From: Methylococcaceae bacterium
GTDB taxonomy: Bacteria; Pseudomonadota; Gammaproteobacteria; Methylococcales; Methylococcaceae
Reading direction: 5' to 3'
Assembly (NCBI GenBank): GCA_028678445.1
Contig: JAJRDJ010000062.1
Coordinates: 1 to 5,835 of the forward strand
Length of the DNA stretch: 5,835 nt
Shown here piece by piece: positions 1 through 5,780 of this stretch. The notes beneath the pieces were generated by a model. The model did not search any database and was not told the DNA's origin. It worked only from the letters and a program-made list of their open reading frames with translations. The number at the start of each line of letters is the position of its first letter. Within the stretch, counting starts at the first letter, position 1. Position numbers and translations under genes: made by a program.

Positions 1-9
1 CTGAGAACT

Positions 10-14
10 GGAGG
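10..14 (+). promoter_or_regulatory. Strong ribosome binding site for sseA
   Basis: GGAGG lies six bases before the ATG at 21. It is the clearest Shine-Dalgarno sequence in the window and fixes the sseA start. No promoter for sseA can be assessed because only 20 bases precede the gene. Confidence 0.85.
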
Positions 15-20
15 AAAATC

Positions 21-875
21 ATGCTTACCGCAACAAAATCCCCCCTGGTATCCACAGAATGGCTGGCCGAGCGGCTGGAATCCCCTGATCTGGTCATTCT
101 CGACGCCACCTTCTTCCTGCCGAATCAGGGGCGCAACGCCAGGGAAGACTATCTCCACAGCCACATCCCCGGCGCGCATTTCTTCGATGTCGACACTATC
201 GCCGATCACCGGACCAACTTGCCGCACATGCTGCCCACGGGAGATGTATTCGCCACGGCGGCGGGCCAGTTCGGGATCGAGGAATTCACCACCGTCGTGG
301 TGTACGACAATAATTGTTTCATGGCCTCGGCACGGGCCTGGTGGACCTTTCGGGCGTTCGGCCATGACCATGTGCTGGTGCTTGATGGCGGGCAGGCGCG
401 CTGGCAGTCGTTGGGTCTCCCGACCCGTTCGGGTCCGGAGTCGGTACATCCGCAGCAGTTTCATGCGGCCCTGCACCCGGGGCTGGTGCGTAGCTTTTTA
501 CAGATGCAAGACCTGCTCAATCATCCTGGAGCCCAGATTCTGGATGCCCGACCGCCGGGACGGTTTGCCGGCCAGGAGCCTGAACCCCGGCCAGGATTGC
601 GCTCGGGGCATATTCCCGGGAGCCGTAATTTATTCTACAAGCGCCTGATTAATGAGGAGACACACTGCCTTAAGTCCCCGAACACGCTGGAGCAGGAATT
701 TCTCGATGCCGGAATCGATCCGCACAAGCCGGTGGTCACCACCTGTGGCAGTGGTATTACGGCCTCGGTTCTTGCCCTCGGCTTATTCTGTGTGGGCAAT
801 GAATTTGCGGCGGTTTATGATGGCTCTTGGGCCGAGTGGGGTCAGCATCAGGATGCACCGGTCAGCATCGCATGA
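21..875 (+). CDS. sseA: 3-mercaptopyruvate sulfurtransferase (two-domain rhodanese)
   Basis: This 284-residue cytoplasmic enzyme is predicted to move sulfur from 3-mercaptopyruvate to a thiol or cyanide acceptor through a cysteine persulfide. It has two tandem rhodanese domains. The N-terminal domain (about residues 8-135) is the structural, non-catalytic one, with the family segment RAWW near 105. The C-terminal domain (about 160-280) holds the active loop CGSGITA, with the nucleophile at Cys242. CGSG[VI]TA is typical of mercaptopyruvate sulfurtransferases, whereas thiosulfate-preferring rhodaneses usually have CRxG. The DAR..GRF segment (175-182) and EPRPGLRSGHIPG (188-200) supply arginines R181 and R190 where the family binds substrate. 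Length is close to E. coli SseA (281). The start is supported by a strong GGAGG. One oddity is Cys99, which sits in the loop of the N-terminal domain equivalent to the active-site loop. A thiosulfate sulfurtransferase remains the alternative, since substrate preference is inferred from the loop only. Confidence 0.9.
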   Translation: MLTATKSPLVSTEWLAERLESPDLVILDATFFLPNQGRNAREDYLHSHIPGAHFFDVDTIADHRTNLPHMLPTGDVFATAAGQFGIEEFTTVVVYDNNCFMASARAWWTFRAFGHDHVLVLDGGQARWQSLGLPTRSGPESVHPQQFHAALHPGLVRSFLQMQDLLNHPGAQILDARPPGRFAGQEPEPRPGLRSGHIPGSRNLFYKRLINEETHCLKSPNTLEQEFLDAGIDPHKPVVTTCGSGITASVLALGLFCVGNEFAAVYDGSWAEWGQHQDAPVSIA

Positions 876-905
876 ATACCGCAATTTCTAGGTGTCAGAG
901 ACTTT

Positions 906-947
906 TTGGCCACAAGTGTAGCACTGCGGAACACGCCAGCATTTTTT
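906..947 (+). terminator. Possible weak intrinsic terminator after sseA
   Basis: TGGC at 907-910 can pair with GCCA at 935-938, with a possible U-G pair outside it (906/939). Inside the loop AGTG (915-918) can pair with CACT (922-925). Two or three bases after the outer stem comes a run of six T (942-947). The arrangement resembles a Rho-independent terminator, but the stems are only four base pairs and the enclosed loop is long, so it would be inefficient. A boundary between sseA and the following operon is reasonable here because a promoter-like sequence follows at once. Confidence 0.25.
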
Positions 948-970
948 CAGCCACAAAGTTTTGCGATAAT
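943..970 (+). promoter_or_regulatory. Extended -10 promoter for the xseB operon
   Basis: GATAAT at 965-970 matches five of six bases of the sigma-70 -10 hexamer. It is preceded by TG at 962-963 with one intervening base, the extended -10 signature. The -35 region is poor: TTTTTC at 943-948 with a 16-base spacer, or TTTTCA at 944-949 with 15. An extended -10 commonly compensates for this. Transcription would begin near 976-978, giving a leader of about 36 bases before the xseB ATG. It is the best promoter candidate in the window and sits in the longest gap before the tight xseB-ispA pair. Confidence 0.55.
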
Positions 971-977
971 GCCCGCT

Positions 978-996
978 TGTCTCCACTCTTGAGACA
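978..996 (+). promoter_or_regulatory. Hairpin at the predicted 5' end of the xseB-ispA-dxs mRNA
   Basis: TGTCTC (978-983) and GAGACA (991-996) form a perfect six-base-pair stem around a seven-base loop, CACTCTT. T977 and G997 could add a wobble pair. The stem begins within one or two bases of the start site predicted from the extended -10 at 965-970, so the transcript would open with this hairpin. It ends 16 bases before the xseB start, leaving an A-rich, apparently unstructured stretch for the ribosome. A protective or regulatory role is inference. Confidence 0.35.
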
Positions 997-1012
997 GCAT
1001 TGAAAAAGCTTG

Positions 1013-1246
1013 ATGGCCAGAAAATCCATTCATTTCGAAGAGTCTCTTGCGGAACTGGAACGGCTGGTCGAACGGATGGAACAGGGAAATCTGCCTCTGG
1101 AGGAATCACTCAAGCTGTTCGAGCGGGGCATTCAACTCACCCGGACTTGCCAGACCGCGCTCAAGGACGCGGAACAGAAAGTTAGGATATTACTGGAAGA
1201 AAACGGCGAACCCATATTGAAGCCATTCACTGATGACGTCCAATAA
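1013..1246 (+). CDS. xseB: Exodeoxyribonuclease VII small subunit
   Basis: This 77-residue protein is the small subunit of exonuclease VII. With several copies per XseA large subunit, it forms the enzyme that degrades single-stranded DNA from both ends in mismatch repair and other DNA processing. The sequence is diagnostic: SIHFEESLAELERLVERMEQ near the N-terminus, GNLPLEESLKLFERGIQL in the middle and the helix CQTALKDAEQKV towards the end. It is a two-helix coiled-coil-like hairpin with no enzymatic residues of its own. Length is normal for the family (about 70-85). An in-frame TTG immediately precedes the ATG; I chose ATG at 1013, giving MARKSIHFEE. No clear Shine-Dalgarno is visible, only the A-rich GAAAAAG stretch at 1002-1008. 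Its last 14 bases overlap ispA, so the two are probably translationally coupled. xseA is not in the window, which is usual. Confidence 0.95.
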   Translation: MARKSIHFEESLAELERLVERMEQGNLPLEESLKLFERGIQLTRTCQTALKDAEQKVRILLEENGEPILKPFTDDVQ

Positions 1247-2135
1247 CGCACTGCAAGAATTCATGGGCCTATGCCAGAGCCGCGCCGAAGCGGCACTGGA
1301 CTGCCGCCTGCCAGCCGAAAACCGTATGCCGGAGCGGCTGCATCAGGCCATGCGCTATTCCACCCTCGGTGGTGGCAAACGGCTCAGACCGCTATTAACT
1401 TACGCCACCGGCAAGGCATTGAACATCGCACCCGAGATTCTCGATGGCGCCGCCACAGCGGTCGAGATGATCCATGTGTACTCCCTCATTCATGACGATC
1501 TGCCCGCCATGGACGACGATGCCCTGCGCCGCGGCAAACCGACCTGCCATGTCGCCTTCGACGAGGCCACTGCCATACTCGCGGGCGATGCGTTGCAGGC
1601 GCTCGCCTTCCATGTGCTGGCCCACGACCCGAGCATCGCGGTCCCGGCGGAGAACCGCATCGCCATGATCGAATGCCTGGCGACCGCCTGCGGCTCCCAT
1701 GGCATGGTGGGTGGACAGGCCATCGACCTCGACTCCGTTGGGAAAATCCTCGATCTGCCGGCGCTGGAGAATATGCACATCCGCAAGACCGGAGCCCTGA
1801 TCCGGGCCAGTGTCAATCTCGCGGCACTGGCCAAAAACCCCATCGAGACGGTCCAGGCAGACCGCCTCGATCACTATGCGAAGTGCATCGGACTTTCTTT
1901 CCAGATCAAGGACGATATCCTCGACGAGGAAAGTGACACCCAGACCCTGGGCAAGACACAGGGCAAGGATCGCGACCATAACAAGCCCAACTATCCGGCG
2001 CTGCTCGGTCTGGCCGGAGCCAAGCAGAAAGCACAGGAACTGCATGAAGCCGCGCTGGACAGCCTCTCCGGCTTTGGTGACGAAGCCGATCTCCTGCGTG
2101 AGCTGTCACGATTCATCATTGACAGACGGAATTGA
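1233..2135 (+). CDS. ispA: Farnesyl diphosphate synthase (geranyltranstransferase)
   Basis: This 300-residue cytoplasmic prenyltransferase adds isopentenyl diphosphate to dimethylallyl and then geranyl diphosphate, giving the C15 farnesyl diphosphate used for quinone tails and undecaprenyl phosphate. The GGGKRLRP segment holds K49 and R52, which bind isopentenyl diphosphate. The first aspartate-rich motif DDLPAMDDD (88-96) has the two-residue insertion of bacterial enzymes. MVGGQAIDLD follows in mid-protein. The second aspartate-rich motif FQIKDDILD (223-231) binds Mg-diphosphate. Y83, five residues before the first motif, is the aromatic residue that limits chain length in farnesyl synthases and argues against a geranylgeranyl synthase. 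Length matches E. coli IspA (299). The ATG lies inside the xseB end, with only a weak GAAG ten bases upstream, so re-initiation after xseB is likely. Order xseB-ispA-dxs is a widely conserved cluster. Confidence 0.97.
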   Translation: MTSNNALQEFMGLCQSRAEAALDCRLPAENRMPERLHQAMRYSTLGGGKRLRPLLTYATGKALNIAPEILDGAATAVEMIHVYSLIHDDLPAMDDDALRRGKPTCHVAFDEATAILAGDALQALAFHVLAHDPSIAVPAENRIAMIECLATACGSHGMVGGQAIDLDSVGKILDLPALENMHIRKTGALIRASVNLAALAKNPIETVQADRLDHYAKCIGLSFQIKDDILDEESDTQTLGKTQGKDRDHNKPNYPALLGLAGAKQKAQELHEAALDSLSGFGDEADLLRELSRFIIDRRN

Positions 2136-2293
2136 TGATACTTCCAGACCCACGCACTTGTCGCAATGCGCCGGCTCGACAGGAAGCGCATCCATTACGT
2201 GACGGTGGCCCGGTTGCCATCAGCAAACGCACCCGGCGCCCTTCACTCTAGACCACCATCCAGGGGCGGCGCATCTCGCCCGCTCCGCCAGCC

Positions 2294-2297
2294 AAGG
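2294..2297 (+). promoter_or_regulatory. Ribosome binding site selecting the dxs start
   Basis: AAGG lies nine bases before the ATG at 2307. It supports that start over the longer in-frame opening at 2166, whose first 47 codons encode an arginine-, proline- and serine-rich stretch unlike any DXS N-terminus. Confidence 0.6.
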
Positions 2298-2306
2298 CAT
2301 TCCCCC

Positions 2307-4205
2307 ATGACTCAAACCAATACTGCCTCCCTGCTCAATTCCATCGGTAGCCCCGAAGATCTCCGCGCCTTAACGGCTGACCAGTTGCCATTACTCGCGG
2401 AGGAATTGCGCGAGTATCTTTTGCACACCGTCAGCCAGTCGGGGGGGCACCTGGCAGCCGGATTGGGTACGGTAGAGCTCACCATTGCCCTGCACTACGT
2501 GTTCAACACGCCGGATGACAAGCTGGTCTGGGATGTCGGCCATCAGGCGTATCCGCATAAAATCCTCACCGGACGGCGCGACCGGATGCCCACCATCCGC
2601 AAGAAAGACGGCTTATCGGCATTCCCCAGCCGCGATGAAAGTCCCTACGATACCTTCGGCGTCGGCCACTCCAGCACCTCGATCAGCGCCGCCCTCGGCA
2701 TGGCCATTGCGGCAGGGTTGGATCATCGCGATCTCCACGCGGTGGCGATCATCGGCGACGGCGGACTGACCGGTGGCATGGCTTTCGAGGCCCTCAATCA
2801 CGCGGGCGCTCTCGATGCTAACCTGCTGGTCGTCCTGAATGACAACGAAATGTCCATCTCCCCTAATGTCGGCGCGATGAACAACTATCTGGCCAAACTG
2901 CTATCGGGCCGCTTCTATTCCACGATCCGCCAAGGCAGCAAGCATTTATTGAAAAATCGCATGCCCACCGTGTGGGAACTCGCCCGCCGTGCCGAAGAAC
3001 ACGTCAAAGGCATGGTGGCTCCCGGAACCCTGTTTGAGGAGCTCGGCTTCAACTATATCGGACCGATCGATGGGCATGACCTCGACACACTGATCACCAC
3101 CCTCAGGAACCTGAGACAGACCGACGGGCCGCGCTTCCTGCATGTCGTGACTCGCAAGGGCAAGGGCTATCTGCCCGCCGAAATGGATCCGGTAGCCTAT
3201 CACGGTGTCGGCACCTTTGACCCCAGCAAGGACCATCTGCCTAAAGCCAAGGCCAGCTCACCTAGCTACACCGAAGTGTTCGGCAAATGGTTATGTGATA
3301 TGGCGGAGCAGGACCCCCGGCTACTGGGTGTGACGCCGGCCATGCGCGAGGGTTCCGGCCTGGTGGAATTCGAGCAACGCTTCCCTGCGCGCTATTTCGA
3401 CGTCGGCATTGCCGAGCAGCATGCGGTGACGCTTGCCGCCGGGCAGGCGTGCGAAGGCTACAAGCCGGTTGTGGCAATCTACTCCACTTTCCTGCAGCGC
3501 GCTTACGATCAGCTGATCCACGATGTGGTGCTTCAGAAACTGCCCGTACTGTTCGCCATAGATCGGGCCGGTCTGGTCGGGCCTGATGGCCCCACCCATG
3601 CCGGCAGTTACGACTTCAGCTTCCTGCGGTGTCTGCCCAATATTGTCATCATGGCACCGTCTGACGAGAACGAGTGCCGTCAAATGCTGTACACGGGCTT
3701 TCAGCATGATGGCCCCGCCGCTGTCCGCTATCCTCGCGGAAAGGGTCCTGGTACACCGGTCGAGGAGGAAATGACTGCGCTGCCGCTGGGCCGGGCCGAA
3801 ATTCGCCGCGAAGGTCAGGGCATCGCCTTGCTGGCGTTTGGTTCGATGGTCACACCTGCTCTGGAAGTGGGCGAGCAACTAGGGGCAACCGTCGTCAACA
3901 TGCGCTTCGTGAAACCGTTGGATCAAGCGTTGATTCTCAAGCTGGCTCAAAGCCATGACATGATCGTGACCATCGAAGAAAATGCCATCCCCGGCGGGGC
4001 CGGCAATGGCGTGAACGAAGTCCTCAATGCCCATGGTGTCCACCGACCCTTGTTGATCATCGGGCTGCCCGATGCCTTTATCGAACAAGGCTCGCGTGAG
4101 GAGGTGTTGGCTATCGCGGGGCTGGATGTCGCAGGCATACTCGACTCGATCACCGCATTCCGGAACCAACTGAGCGGGCACAAGCGCATCAAGAAGTCGG
4201 CCTGA
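2307..4205 (+). CDS. dxs: 1-deoxy-D-xylulose-5-phosphate synthase
   Basis: This 632-residue thiamine-diphosphate enzyme joins pyruvate (with loss of CO2) to glyceraldehyde 3-phosphate, making 1-deoxy-D-xylulose 5-phosphate. That is the entry step of the MEP isoprenoid pathway and also feeds thiamine and pyridoxal synthesis. The SGGH motif ends in H48. The thiamine-diphosphate motif runs from GDG (150-152, Mg ligand D151) to N180 in LNDNEMS. The pyrimidine-binding domain has GIAEQHAV with catalytic E370, then DRAGLVGPDGPTHAG and PSDENECRQMLYTGF. The C-terminal transketolase-type domain contains VRYPRG and IPGGAGNGVNEVL. Domain limits are roughly 1-310, 315-490 and 495-632. Length compares with 620 in E. 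coli. I start at the ATG at 2307 because MTQTN..LLNSIGSPEDLRAL matches known N-termini. The gap from ispA is 171 bases with no convincing promoter, so read-through is likely. Its stop overlaps the apt start by one base. A seven-G run at 2441-2447 lies in the SGGH codons, with the frame intact. Confidence 0.98.
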   Translation: MTQTNTASLLNSIGSPEDLRALTADQLPLLAEELREYLLHTVSQSGGHLAAGLGTVELTIALHYVFNTPDDKLVWDVGHQAYPHKILTGRRDRMPTIRKKDGLSAFPSRDESPYDTFGVGHSSTSISAALGMAIAAGLDHRDLHAVAIIGDGGLTGGMAFEALNHAGALDANLLVVLNDNEMSISPNVGAMNNYLAKLLSGRFYSTIRQGSKHLLKNRMPTVWELARRAEEHVKGMVAPGTLFEELGFNYIGPIDGHDLDTLITTLRNLRQTDGPRFLHVVTRKGKGYLPAEMDPVAYHGVGTFDPSKDHLPKAKASSPSYTEVFGKWLCDMAEQDPRLLGVTPAMREGSGLVEFEQRFPARYFDVGIAEQHAVTLAAGQACEGYKPVVAIYSTFLQRAYDQLIHDVVLQKLPVLFAIDRAGLVGPDGPTHAGSYDFSFLRCLPNIVIMAPSDENECRQMLYTGFQHDGPAAVRYPRGKGPGTPVEEEMTALPLGRAEIRREGQGIALLAFGSMVTPALEVGEQLGATVVNMRFVKPLDQALILKLAQSHDMIVTIEENAIPGGAGNGVNEVLNAHGVHRPLLIIGLPDAFIEQGSREEVLAIAGLDVAGILDSITAFRNQLSGHKRIKKSA

Positions 4206-4720
4206 TGGACCGTCTGATAGCCAAAATCCGCGATATCCCGGATTTCCCCAAACCCGGAATTCTGTTCAAGGATATAACGCCGGTCTTGCAGGATCCGCTC
4301 AGCCTCCGTTTGGTCGTGGACCATCTGCATAGACCCTTCGTGGGCCAGGGGATCACTGCCGTCGCCGGCATGGAGGCACGGGGGTTTATCTTTGGTTCAC
4401 TGGTCGCCTGGCAATTGGGGGTCAGTTTTGTCCCGCTGAGAAAACCTGGCAAGTTACCTTACGACGTGAAGTCGATCCAGTATGACCTCGAATATGGCTC
4501 GGCCACTCTGGAAGTCCATACAGATGCCGTTGGAGAAGGAGATCGGGTACTGATCATAGATGACCTGCTGGCGACCGGCGGCACTGCCCTCGCCAGTTGC
4601 GAGTTGTTGGAATCCCTGGGGGCCGAAGTGGCGGCCTGCGCGTTCATGGTCGAACTCGTTGCACTGCGCGGCCGCGAGCGACTGGGCCAACGGGACATTC
4701 ACTCACTCCTACACTTCTGA
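4205..4720 (+). CDS. apt: Adenine phosphoribosyltransferase
   Basis: This 171-residue cytoplasmic purine-salvage enzyme converts adenine plus 5-phosphoribosyl 1-diphosphate to AMP and diphosphate. The PRPP-binding signature VLIIDDLLATGGTA (115-128), with the acidic pair D119-D120, is complete. Other family segments are the N-terminal DFPKPGILFKDITPVL, GMEARGFIFG, VPLRKPGKLPYDVKS with the flexible active-site loop, and YDLEYGSATLEVHTDA. The C-terminus ends in GRERL...HSLLHF, as in many bacterial forms. It is about a dozen residues shorter than the E. coli protein (183) but within the family range. The start ATG shares its A with the dxs stop (TGATG). An AAGAAG stretch eight bases upstream is a modest ribosome binding site, so translational coupling to dxs is likely. 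Neither neighbour is a purine gene in the strict sense, although cpdA downstream also forms AMP. Confidence 0.96.
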   Translation: MDRLIAKIRDIPDFPKPGILFKDITPVLQDPLSLRLVVDHLHRPFVGQGITAVAGMEARGFIFGSLVAWQLGVSFVPLRKPGKLPYDVKSIQYDLEYGSATLEVHTDAVGEGDRVLIIDDLLATGGTALASCELLESLGAEVAACAFMVELVALRGRERLGQRDIHSLLHF

Positions 4721-4782
4721 GTTCGGGCTATTTGGTGGACTCCTTACATTGACCGCGACGGTACCCGACCCGGATCACACGC

Positions 4783-4786
4783 AAGG
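4783..4786 (+). promoter_or_regulatory. Ribosome binding site for cpdA
   Basis: AAGG sits eight bases before the ATG at 4795. It supports this start, which places the first metal motif (D16-x-H18) at the expected distance from the N-terminus. Confidence 0.6.
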
Positions 4787-4794
4787 CAACGGAT

Positions 4795-5601
4795 ATGATC
4801 AATGAGCCTGAGGATGTCGTCCGGATTCTGCAGATCACAGACTTCCATTTTTGCGCCCGGCCCGGTGACAGGTTGCTCGGCGTGGATACTGAAGAGACTT
4901 TTCTCGATACCTTGGCCTCCGCTCTAGCCGACGGCCGGGCTCTAGATTTCGCGCTGTTGACGGGTGACTTGGCGCAGGATCCCGAACCGGCGACCTATCG
5001 TCGCCTGAAGGAACGACTGTCCGTCCTGCCATGTCCGGTCTATTGCCTGCCCGGCAATCATGACGATCCAGCCCTCATGGCCAGCACACTGGTCAACGAT
5101 CGCATCCATTGTGATGCGCTGATTTTGCTGGATCGCTGGCAGATACTCTGTCTCGACAGCACCCTTCCGGGCGTGCCGGTTGGACGGCTGGCGCCGGCCC
5201 AGCTGGATTTGATGGAAAGACTTCTGGACGAGCAGCCCGGCCACCATGCCCTGATCGCTCTGCACCACCACCCGGTGCCGAGCGGCAGCGCTTGGATGGA
5301 TACCATGCAACTGGACAACAGCACGGAATTCTTTGCGCGGCTCCAAGGCTATTCCCAGGTGCGTGGTATCGTCTTCGGCCATGTCCATCAGGCGATGGAC
5401 ATGGAATATCGGGGACTGCGCATTCTCGGCACGCCGTCCACCTGTTTCCAGTTCAAGCCCGGTCAAGCCGAGTTTACCCTTGATCCTGTTCCGTCCGGCT
5501 TTCGCTGGATCGAACTCCACCCGGATGGCCAAATACACTCCCATATTGGACGCGCCACGAACTTGCCCGCCGGGCTCAATATCGCTTCTGACGGTTACTG
5601 A
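4795..5601 (+). CDS. cpdA: 3',5'-cyclic-AMP phosphodiesterase CpdA (class III)
   Basis: This 268-residue calcineurin-like metallophosphoesterase is predicted to hydrolyse cAMP to 5'-AMP in the cytoplasm and so lower signalling through CRP-type regulators. All dinuclear-metal motifs are present in order: D16-F-H18 in LQITDFHF, G57-D58 in LLTGDLAQD, G87-N-H-D90 in LPGNHDD, H157-H-H-P in ALHHHP, and G195-H-V-H198 in VFGHVHQ. TPSTCFQFKP (213-222) is characteristic of the CpdA/Icc branch and separates it from other phosphoesterases. Length is near E. coli CpdA (275). There is no signal peptide or membrane segment. It starts 74 bases after apt. That gap holds TTGACC at 4749-4754 but no good -10 at the right distance, so it is probably transcribed with apt, though this is uncertain. 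A stem-loop spans its stop codon. Activity on other cyclic nucleotides cannot be excluded from sequence. Confidence 0.93.
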   Translation: MINEPEDVVRILQITDFHFCARPGDRLLGVDTEETFLDTLASALADGRALDFALLTGDLAQDPEPATYRRLKERLSVLPCPVYCLPGNHDDPALMASTLVNDRIHCDALILLDRWQILCLDSTLPGVPVGRLAPAQLDLMERLLDEQPGHHALIALHHHPVPSGSAWMDTMQLDNSTEFFARLQGYSQVRGIVFGHVHQAMDMEYRGLRILGTPSTCFQFKPGQAEFTLDPVPSGFRWIELHPDGQIHSHIGRATNLPAGLNIASDGY

Positions 5602-5651
5602 CGCTGAGTGCGGACTGGCAACTGGGCTGTCAGGGTAAGGCGTCAACCGTC
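5590..5651 (+). promoter_or_regulatory. Branched stem-loop spanning the cpdA stop codon
   Basis: GACGGTT (5590-5596) pairs with AACCGTC (5645-5651), and GACGC (5600-5604) pairs with GCGTC (5640-5644), leaving ACT (5597-5599) as a bulge. This gives 12 base pairs around a 35-base loop. Inside the loop CTGGCA (5615-5620) can pair with TGTCAG (5628-5633), with one G-U pair and a seven-base loop. The cpdA stop TGA (5599-5601) lies in the bulge and upper stem. No T-run follows, so this is not a classical intrinsic terminator; it could stabilise the mRNA 3' end. Confidence 0.4.
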
Positions 5652-5662
5652 GGCCTAACCCG
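5644..5662 (+). repeat. Copy 1 of the CAAC-N5-GCCTAACCCG repeat
   Basis: CAAC, five variable bases (CGTCG) and GCCTAACCCG. The same arrangement recurs 118 bases downstream. Its first bases also form part of the 3' arm of the cpdA stem-loop. Confidence 0.45.
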
Positions 5663-5761
5663 TCATGATCGGTCCGCCACTCGCCCCCGAGCATGAAAGC
5701 CGGTTGGCCCATCTAAGGGGAGAGAAATTCTGGGCACGAAGTCGCTGAACGTTTGAGCATC

Positions 5762-5780
5762 CAACTCGACGCCTAACCCG
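5762..5780 (+). repeat. Copy 2 of the CAAC-N5-GCCTAACCCG repeat
   Basis: CAAC, five variable bases (TCGAC) and GCCTAACCCG, in the same orientation and with the same internal spacing as copy 1. A CCGG-containing stretch follows both copies (ATGATCGGTCCG against ATCCGGCCCG), but the similarity there is too loose to extend the repeat. Confidence 0.45.

Noticed and set aside
1000..1185. Alternative frame overlapping xseB starting at 1000
   Set aside because: The frame used for xseB gives a complete diagnostic protein; the other is a frame shadow.
1395..2045. Antisense open frame (216 codons) opposite ispA
   Set aside because: It mirrors the ispA codon pattern and has no family resemblance or ribosome binding site.
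2136..2306. Riboswitch or separate promoter ahead of dxs
   Set aside because: No conserved aptamer core such as the TPP motif is visible. TTGCCA (2214-2219) has no -10 at proper spacing, and TCTAGA at 2247 is too far away.
4721..4794. Promoter for cpdA in the apt-cpdA gap
   Set aside because: TTGACC (4749-4754) is a fair -35, but the sequence 17 bases on (around 4772-4777) matches the -10 consensus poorly.
4942..5712. Long antisense open frame (256 codons) opposite cpdA
   Set aside because: It lies fully opposite a gene with all its catalytic motifs, its translation shows no recognisable family, and long antisense frames are common in G+C-rich DNA.
5665..5748. 27-codon ATG frame in the tail as a small protein
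   Set aside because: No Shine-Dalgarno precedes it, composition is unremarkable and no family is recognised. A frame this short is expected by chance.
5653..5780. Integron attC sites, because GCCTAAC fits the RYYYAAC core (and its complement GTTAGGC fits GTTRRRY)
   Set aside because: Both copies have the same orientation. A real attC needs a complementary core at its other end; the + strand between the copies has only GTTGGCC and GTTTGAG, which do not fit, and the - strand lacks a matching RYYYAAC. No integrase or cassette array is visible.
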